Part shown: positions 14,440-18,966 of the stretch, one piece after another
Position numbering within the stretch: position 1 is the first letter of the stretch
Layout: each line of letters starts with the position of its first letter
Source: an uncultured Micrococcales bacterium
GTDB lineage: Bacteria > Actinomycetota > Actinomycetes > Actinomycetales > Microbacteriaceae
Direction of reading: 5' to 3'
Assembly (NCBI GenBank): GCA_903866485.1
Contig: CAIPNT010000138.1
Location: forward strand, 1-18,966
Length of the DNA stretch: 18,966 bases
Program-made: the position numbers and the translations under genes
Notes under the pieces: generated by a model
What the model saw: the letters and a program-made list of their open reading frames with translations, nothing else
Told to the model about the DNA's origin: nothing
The model's database searches: none

Positions 14440-14822
14440 CGTTCGCCCCCAATCAACAGCCTTAAGTTCGACCAGGTCCATTGATAGATTTTGTCCGACT
14501 CGCGCGCCGACCTAGGGGGTGTCACCGGCTGGTCGCTGTGACCGGCCAAAAGAATGTAAGGCACTCTCTCCTCGCGGGCAATTTCAATCTCCTCGGCCAC
14601 CCCGCTGGCTCTTGAAGTGTGTTGACCGCAAATCACAATCACAATGTCGCAGCGTCTGATTCGAAGTCTTGCCTTCTCACGCCAGTCACTCGAGGGCTCT
14701 TTGATTGAATGGTCAGCGATATTGAAGGGTGAATCTGGATGTCTGCTCTGCCCGACCAATGCCTCCTTCAGAAAGAAGTCGTTGTCATAGTCAAAGCTGA
14801 TAAATGCTCGTTTTAGAGCCAT
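14436..14822 (-). CDS. TIR-like (MTH538/DUF1863, ThsB-type) domain protein
   Basis: A 128-residue single-domain protein. It begins at once with KRAFISFDYDND (strand A and the following loop), followed by LVGQSRHPDSPFNI, a conserved W47 in SSDWREKARLRIRRCD, then strand D IVIVICGQHTSRASGVAEEIEIA (59-82), i.e. the T-x-x-S-x-x-V-x-x-E-I pattern of TIR-like domains; E78 is the best candidate for the catalytic glutamate. Such proteins include ThsB of Thoeris defence, which makes an NAD-derived signal on infection. No ThsA-like gene is beside it; the translationally coupled neighbour is a small membrane protein. The ATG at 14822 has GGGGGA 4-5 bases upstream; a TTG at 14843 is less likely. Enzyme activity is inferred, not shown. 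Confidence 0.85.
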   Translation of the reverse strand: MALKRAFISFDYDNDFFLKEALVGQSRHPDSPFNIADHSIKEPSSDWREKARLRIRRCDIVIVICGQHTSRASGVAEEIEIAREERVPYILLAGHSDQPVTPPRSARESDKIYQWTWSNLRLLIGGER

Positions 14823-14957
14823 GGTTTCCCCCGAATCCGGCAAAAGAGTGTTTTTGCGAGGCTACCAATCGCACTCAATCTTGCCCACGGGGGTAGCCGC
14901 TCAAGCGAACAATCGAAGCAAGATTCTTTAAATTTGTATTAATTGGCGAAGAAGCGA

Positions 14958-14973
14958 TTGCCTCGGGAGGCAA
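14958..14973. repeat. Small inverted repeat upstream of the TIR-like gene
   Basis: TTGCCTC-GG-GAGGCAA, 7-base arms with a 2-base centre. It lies between the tRNA terminator and the AT-rich stretch (14928-14945) that could hold the promoter of the TIR-like operon. Too short a loop for a good hairpin; could be an operator. No function can be assigned. Confidence 0.35.
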
Positions 14974-15001
14974 GAGCCTGCGGCGGCGAGTCGTCCAAAG
15001 C

Positions 15002-15029
15002 AAAAACGCCTCCCCGAAGGGAGGCGTTT
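15002..15029 (-). terminator. Rho-independent terminator of the tRNA operon
   Basis: On the minus strand AAACGCCTCCC-TTCG-GGGAGGCGTTT is a perfect 11-base-pair stem (15004-15014 with 15019-15029) closed by a UUCG tetraloop and ending in a run of five T. It lies 7 bases after the tRNA-Ala 3' end. The stem is symmetric enough to work weakly in the other direction as well. Confidence 0.9.
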
Positions 15030-15035
15030 CATTTG

Positions 15036-15108
15036 TGGAGACTAGGGGGGTCGAACCCCTGACCCCCTGCTTGCAAAGCAGGTGCTCTACCAACTGAGCT
15101 AAGTCCCC
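15036..15108 (-). tRNA. tRNA-Ala (anticodon UGC)
   Basis: A 73-base cloverleaf: acceptor stem GGGGACT / AGTCTCC containing the G3-U70 pair that identifies alanine tRNAs, D arm with AGCTCAGTTGGTAGAGC, anticodon stem CCTGC/GCAGG with loop TTTGCAA (anticodon UGC; complement at 15073-15075), and T loop GGTTCGA. The discriminator is A and CCA is not encoded (the next bases are CAAAT), so it must be added enzymatically, unlike the tRNA-Ile next to it. Confidence 0.97.
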
Positions 15109-15172
15109 TGATTTGAATCTGGGTGTTGCTTGGAACTTCGGTTCAGAACCTTCTTTTGGTGAAGAAGCTTCC

Positions 15173-15249
15173 TGGTGGGCCTAGGAGGACTTGAACCTCC
15201 GACCTCTTCATTATCAGTGAAGCGCTCTAACCACCTGAGCTATAGGCCC
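15173..15249 (-). tRNA. tRNA-Ile (anticodon GAU), CCA encoded
   Basis: A 74-base cloverleaf plus encoded CCA: acceptor GGGCCTA / TAGGCCC, D arm AGCTCAGGTGGTTAGAGC, anticodon stem CTTCA/TGAAG with loop CTGATAA (anticodon GAU; complement at 15213-15215), T arm with GGTTCAAGTCC, discriminator A. It is transcribed first, 64 bases before tRNA-Ala, from the promoter at 15264-15292. The tRNA-Ile/tRNA-Ala pair after gyrA is a common actinobacterial arrangement. Confidence 0.97.
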
Positions 15250-15263
15250 GTAGAACCTCTATG

Positions 15264-15292
15264 ACTTTACACGAAATCTAACTTGTGTGCAA
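15264..15292 (-). promoter_or_regulatory. Promoter of the tRNA-Ile/tRNA-Ala operon
   Basis: On the minus strand TTGCAC (-35, 15287-15292), a spacer of exactly 17 bases, and TAAAGT (-10, 15264-15269, fits TANNNT), placed 14 bases before the tRNA-Ile 5' end. This is the best sigma-70-type promoter in the window, as expected for a stable-RNA operon. Confidence 0.75.
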
Positions 15293-15311
15293 AATCTTGT
15301 TTGCACGGTGC

Positions 15312-15734
15312 CTAATTGTTTGTAAATCCAATCGAGACTCCGCCGGTGATTCGCCCGATCACGTTGAAAATCAGAGCGCAAACGCCAGTCAAGAGGGTGC
15401 CGAGCACGATGTTGAAGAATGCCAGAGTGGTGGCGAATGACAAAACTCGTGGCAAGCTCAGCTGTGAGCTGATGTCTGAGCCACTGCCGCCAATAACCGA
15501 GTTGACCAGGCTGTTTAGTGAACCGAAAACACCGGTCTGGCTAAGCACCGCCCAGAGCAGAACGAAACCGACGATGGTTGCAATGCCCATGGCAACGGTT
15601 ACCAAGAGAGCAACTCGAACGGCCGACCAAAAGTCGATGTGAACCAACTTGAGCTTGACCTGCTTCTGCGGAGTCATGTTGCGCTTTGCCGCGGCAATGG
15701 TTGATGCTGCCCCCGCTTTGATTCGTTCTCTCAT
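15312..15734 (-). CDS. DUF3566 membrane protein
   Basis: A 140-residue protein with a basic N-terminal tail (about 1-33), a first membrane segment at about 37-64, an extracytoplasmic loop [20 protein letters not shown], and a second long hydrophobic stretch at about 98-128. The [19 protein letters not shown] opening and the position directly after gyrA identify the actinobacterial DUF3566 family. Its function is not established. The ATG at 15734 overlaps the gyrA stop as ATGA, so translation is coupled to gyrase. The tRNA operon follows with its own promoter. Confidence 0.92.
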   Translation of the reverse strand: MRERIKAGAASTIAAAKRNMTPQKQVKLKLVHIDFWSAVRVALLVTVAMGIATIVGFVLLWAVLSQTGVFGSLNSLVNSVIGGSGSDISSQLSLPRVLSFATTLAFFNIVLGTLLTGVCALIFNVIGRITGGVSIGFTNN

Positions 15735-18268
15735 TCGGTTGCTCCTTCAATTTCTTCTTCAGCCGCTTCATCCAGCAAATCAGCGTTGGTCTCAAGATTA
15801 CGCTCTGTGTTCTTGGCAAGTCCAATGATGTTGTCATCTTCTTCAAATCGTGCAAACACCACACCCATTGTGTCGCGACCCTTAGCCGGAACCTCGCTCA
15901 CTGCCGACCGAACCACTTTGCCGCTAGACAGAACTACAAGAACTTCATCCTCTTCAGTCACGATCTGCGCGCCAACCAGGTCACCGCGCTTTTCTTCGAG
16001 CTTGGCAACCTTGATGCCCAAACCACCGCGATTTTGTGCGCGGTATTGGTCAACCGAGGTGCGCTTGGCATAGCCGCCCTCGGTAACAACAAAGACGAAG
16101 GTGTCGTCTGCGTCATTGATGACCGACGCCGAAAGCAGGTGGTCACCCGAGCGGAAGTGCATACCGATGTTTCCCGAGGTGTCGCGGCCCATTGGGCGAA
16201 GGCTTTCGTCGCTTGCCGAGAAGCGGATCGACATTCCCTTGTGAGAAACGAGAAGTAGGTCATCCGACTCAGACGCGAGCAGTGCAGAAACCAACTCATC
16301 GCCATCACGCAGCTTGATGGCAATGATGCCTCCGGTGCGGGCGGTGTCATAGGCATCCAAGGCGGTCTTCTTGACCAAGCCCTCGCGGGTGGCGAGAACT
16401 AGGTAAGGTGCCTGCTTGTAATCCTTGAGGTCTAGAACCTGGGCGACCTGCTCATCCGGCTGAAGTGCTAGCAAGTTGGCAACGTGCTGACCCTTGGTGT
16501 CGCGGCCACCCTCAAGAACTTCATAAGCCTTGGTGCGATAGACGCGACCCTTGTTGGTGAAGAACAACAACCAGTGGTGTGTGGTGGTCACAAAGAAGTG
16601 TTCAACAACGTCGTCGGCGCGCAGGTTGGCACCCTTGACGCCCTTGCCGCCGCGGTGTTGCTGGCGATAGTTATCGCTCTTGGTGCGCTTGATATAGCCA
16701 CCGCGAGTTAGCGAGATAACCATCTCTTCTTCTGGAATCAGGTCTTCCATCGAGACGTCGCCATCGAAACCGGCGATGATGGCGCTGCGACGGTCGTCAC
16801 CGTGCTTGGCAACCACCTCATCCAACTCTTCGCTGATGATTGAGCGCTGGCGGGATGGGTCGGCGATGATTGCCTTGAAGTCGACAATCTGGGCCTCAAG
16901 GTCGGCGGCCTCGTCAATGATCTTTTGGCGCTCTAAGGCAGCAAGCTGTCGCAACTGCATGTTCAAGATTGCGCGAGCCTGAAGCTCATCGATCTTTAGC
17001 AGTTCAATTAGGCCATCGCGGGCCTCATCAACGGTTGCGCTCTTGCGAATCAGCGCGATCACGGCGTCGAGTGCATCGAGGGCCTTGAGGTAGCCGCGAA
17101 GAATGTGAGCGCGCTCTTCGGCTTTCTTCAAACGAAACTGAGTGCGACGAACGATTACTTCAAGCTGGTGGGTGACCCAGTTTGTGATGAATCCATCGAG
17201 GCTCAGGGTGCGTGGCACGCCGTCAACCAGGGCAAGCATGTTGGCGCTGAAGTTTTCTTGCAGCGGGGTCAACTTATAAAGATTGTTCAAGACAACGCGT
17301 GCAACGGCGTCTCTCTTGAGCACGATGACCAAGCGCTGACCGGTGCGGCCCGAAGTTTCGTCGCGGATGTCGGCAATGCCAGAAAGGCGGCCTTCCTTGA
17401 CCAATCCGGCAATTTTCTCGGCTAGGTTGTCTGGGTTCACCTGGTATGGCAGCTCGGTTACGACGAGGCAGGTGCGGCCCTGAAGCTCTTCGACGTTGAT
17501 GATTGCGCGCATGGTGACCGAACCGCGGCCGGTGCGATAGGCCTCTTCGATGCCCTTGCGACCAAGGATGTGTGCTCCGGTTGGAAAGTCTGGGCCCTTG
17601 ATGCGCTCAATAAGTGCCTCAAGAAGTTCTTCGTTGGTGGCATCAGGGTTTTTTAGGTACCACTGAGCTCCATCGGCAACCTCACGCAAGTTGTGCGGTG
17701 GAATGTTGGTTGCCATGCCAACAGCAATACCGATTGAACCGTTGATTAGCAGGTTTGGGATGCGGCTTGGCAGAACCGTTGGCTCTTGTGTGCGGCCGTC
17801 GTAGTTGTCTTGGAAGTCGACGGTGTCTTCGTCGATGTCTCGAACCATTTCCATGGCCAACTGAGCCATGCGGCATTCGGTGTATCGTGGCGCGGCGGCA
17901 GGGTCGTTGCCGGGTGAACCAAAGTTGCCCTGGCCTGAGATCAGTGGATAGCGCAGGTTCCAGTCTTGGGTTAGGCGCACCATGGTGTCATAGATGGCGC
18001 TGTCACCGTGCGGGTGAAACTGACCCATTACGTCACCGACGACGCGTGAACACTTTGAGAACTGCTTGTCTGGGCGATAGCCGCCGTCAAACATCGCATA
18101 GATCACGCGGCGGTGAACTGGTTTTAGGCCATCGCGCACATCTGGAAGTGCGCGGCCAACGATAACGCTCATCGCATAGTCGAGGTAGCTGCGCTGCATT
18201 TCAACCTGAAGGTCGACTTGCTCGATGTTGTCTCTCAGTGCCGGAACATTTGTAGTTTCGTCAGCCAT
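15731..18268 (-). CDS. gyrA: DNA gyrase subunit A
   Basis: Breakage-rejoining subunit of the A2B2 type II topoisomerase that introduces negative supercoils. At 845 residues it is full length. The catalytic Tyr is Y129 in [10 protein letters not shown]; the quinolone-determining region reads [14 protein letters not shown] with S90 and D94, residues associated with quinolone sensitivity in other bacteria. The C-terminal beta-pinwheel starts near residue 510 and contains the GyrA box, here QHRGGKG where QRRGGKG is usual. An acidic C-terminal tail ends [17 protein letters not shown]. The ATG at 18268 lies 35 bases downstream of the gyrB stop, so the two are co-transcribed. The 3' end overlaps the DUF3566 gene by 4 bases. 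Confidence 0.98.
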   Translation of the reverse strand: MADETTNVPALRDNIEQVDLQVEMQRSYLDYAMSVIVGRALPDVRDGLKPVHRRVIYAMFDGGYRPDKQFSKCSRVVGDVMGQFHPHGDSAIYDTMVRLTQDWNLRYPLISGQGNFGSPGNDPAAAPRYTECRMAQLAMEMVRDIDEDTVDFQDNYDGRTQEPTVLPSRIPNLLINGSIGIAVGMATNIPPHNLREVADGAQWYLKNPDATNEELLEALIERIKGPDFPTGAHILGRKGIEEAYRTGRGSVTMRAIINVEELQGRTCLVVTELPYQVNPDNLAEKIAGLVKEGRLSGIADIRDETSGRTGQRLVIVLKRDAVARVVLNNLYKLTPLQENFSANMLALVDGVPRTLSLDGFITNWVTHQLEVIVRRTQFRLKKAEERAHILRGYLKALDALDAVIALIRKSATVDEARDGLIELLKIDELQARAILNMQLRQLAALERQKIIDEAADLEAQIVDFKAIIADPSRQRSIISEELDEVVAKHGDDRRSAIIAGFDGDVSMEDLIPEEEMVISLTRGGYIKRTKSDNYRQQHRGGKGVKGANLRADDVVEHFFVTTTHHWLLFFTNKGRVYRTKAYEVLEGGRDTKGQHVANLLALQPDEQVAQVLDLKDYKQAPYLVLATREGLVKKTALDAYDTARTGGIIAIKLRDGDELVSALLASESDDLLLVSHKGMSIRFSASDESLRPMGRDTSGNIGMHFRSGDHLLSASVINDADDTFVFVVTEGGYAKRTSVDQYRAQNRGGLGIKVAKLEEKRGDLVGAQIVTEEDEVLVVLSSGKVVRSAVSEVPAKGRDTMGVVFARFEEDDNIIGLAKNTERNLETNADLLDEAAEEEIEGATE

Positions 18269-18303
18269 GATGTCTCTTCTCTAAATCTCTCGTTGTCAGC
18301 GGC

Positions 18304-18966
18304 CTAGATGTCTAGGAAGCGGACATCCTTCGCGTTCTGCTGAATGAATGTGCGGCGTGCGTCGACATCCTCGCCCATCAGGGTTGAGAAAACTTCGTCG
18401 GCAATTGCCGCATCTTCTAGGGTCACCTGCAAGAGGGTGCGCTTATCTGGGTCCATTGTGGTATCCCAAAGCTCGTCGTAGTCCATTTCACCCAGACCCT
18501 TATAGCGCTGAATGGAGTTTTCTTTCGGAATGCGTTTGCCGGCTGCCGCACCATCGGCCAGCGCCTTGTCGCGCTCGGCATCTGAGTAGACATATTGGTG
18601 ATCGGCATTTGACCACTTGATCTTGAACAGCGGCGGCTGCGCTAGATAGACATAACCGTGCTCGATTAGCGGACGCATGTAGCGAAACAACAGGGTCAAG
18701 ATCAGAGTGCGAATGTGCAGACCGTCGACATCGGCGTCGGCCATCAAAATGCACTTGTGATAGCGAGCCTTGGTGACGTCAAACTCTTCGCCAATTCCGG
18801 TGCCGAATGCGGTGATGATGGCCTGAACCTCGGCGTTGCCTAGGGCCCGGTCGAGGCGCGCCTTTTCAACGTTCAAGACTTTTCCGCGAAGCGGCAGGAT
18901 GGCTTGAGTCTCTGGGTTGCGACCGCGAACAGCCGAACCACCCGCAGAGTCACCCTCAACCAGATA
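18304..18966 (-). CDS. gyrB: DNA gyrase subunit B, C-terminal part (gene cut by window edge)
   Basis: ATPase and TOPRIM subunit of gyrase; the last 220 codons are in the window, open to base 18966. The visible part begins [12 protein letters not shown], which holds the TOPRIM glutamate, then [15 protein letters not shown], then [16 protein letters not shown] with the DxD metal-binding pair, then the C-terminal segment with [21 protein letters not shown], ending KDVRFLDI. All motifs are intact. The ATP-binding N-terminal half and, by the usual gene order, recF, dnaN and dnaA are expected beyond the right edge. Confidence 0.98.
   Translation of the reverse strand, partial: YLVEGDSAGGSAVRGRNPETQAILPLRGKVLNVEKARLDRALGNAEVQAIITAFGTGIGEEFDVTKARYHKCILMADADVDGLHIRTLILTLLFRYMRPLIEHGYVYLAQPPLFKIKWSNADHQYVYSDAERDKALADGAAAGKRIPKENSIQRYKGLGEMDYDELWDTTMDPDKRTLLQVTLEDAAIADEVFSTLMGEDVDARRTFIQQNAKDVRFLDI

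Noticed and set aside
14875..15093. 72-residue frame on the minus strand
   Set aside because: It runs through tRNA-Ala and its terminator; this is a well-known false protein produced by reading tRNA genes.
13984..15108. tRNA-Ala as an integration site for the TIR-like module
   Set aside because: No integrase, no second copy of the tRNA 3' end and no direct repeat was seen; the terminator between them is intact.
17990..18030. Quinolone-resistance change in GyrA
   Set aside because: S90 and D94 are the sensitive-type residues, so there is no sign of selection.

Overview
The window looks like a piece of a small-genome actinobacterial chromosome, most likely Microbacteriaceae (the freshwater Luna-type lineage is my best guess). 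The reasons are the GyrB-GyrA-DUF3566-tRNA-Ile-tRNA-Ala block typical of Actinobacteria, the Cys-Ser-Gly form of the histidine ammonia-lyase cofactor loop, many actinobacterial small families (DUF3566, DoxX, LysE, a solo YdeI/OmdA domain), tightly packed genes and moderate GC. The genus is inference; no marker beyond gyrase was compared.

Layout. 1-3948 (+): a histidine-utilisation operon, hutU (3' end only), hutI, hutH and hutG, which takes histidine through urocanate, imidazolone propionate and formiminoglutamate to glutamate and formamide. 3949-4620: a short regulatory patch with a promoter, a perfect 18-bp palindrome, a small unknown protein apparently read from a CTG start behind a very strong ribosome binding site, and a convergent small XRE-type regulator. 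4638-7690 (-): a FrnE/DsbA-like dithiol oxidoreductase and a cytosolic GH31 alpha-glucosidase. 7750-8937 (+): an MFS transporter. 8929-11763 (-): glutathione-peroxidase-like enzyme, a LysE exporter with two small partner genes, a DoxX membrane protein and an atypical SDR.

11764-13976: an intergenic region with DnaA-box-like sites, then the strangest gene of the window, a 695-residue secreted protein. It has a signal peptide, six degenerate Ig-like repeats, an Ala-rich helical hexad tract and a C-terminal run of octad repeats. Its only two cysteines sit at structurally suggestive places in the sixth repeat. 13984-14822 (-): a translationally coupled pair, a TIR-like (MTH538/DUF1863, ThsB-type) protein followed by a small RipA-like membrane protein, the best candidate here for an uncharacterised anti-phage or stress-signalling module.

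15004-15292 (-): promoter, tRNA-Ile(GAU), tRNA-Ala(UGC) and a strong UUCG-capped terminator. 15312-18966 (-): DUF3566 membrane protein, gyrA and the 3' part of gyrB. Because gyrB-gyrA normally lie downstream of dnaA-dnaN-recF, the chromosome origin is probably a few kb beyond the right edge. No stretch of more than 300 bases lacks a gene, and I see no insertion sequence, prophage or CRISPR array.
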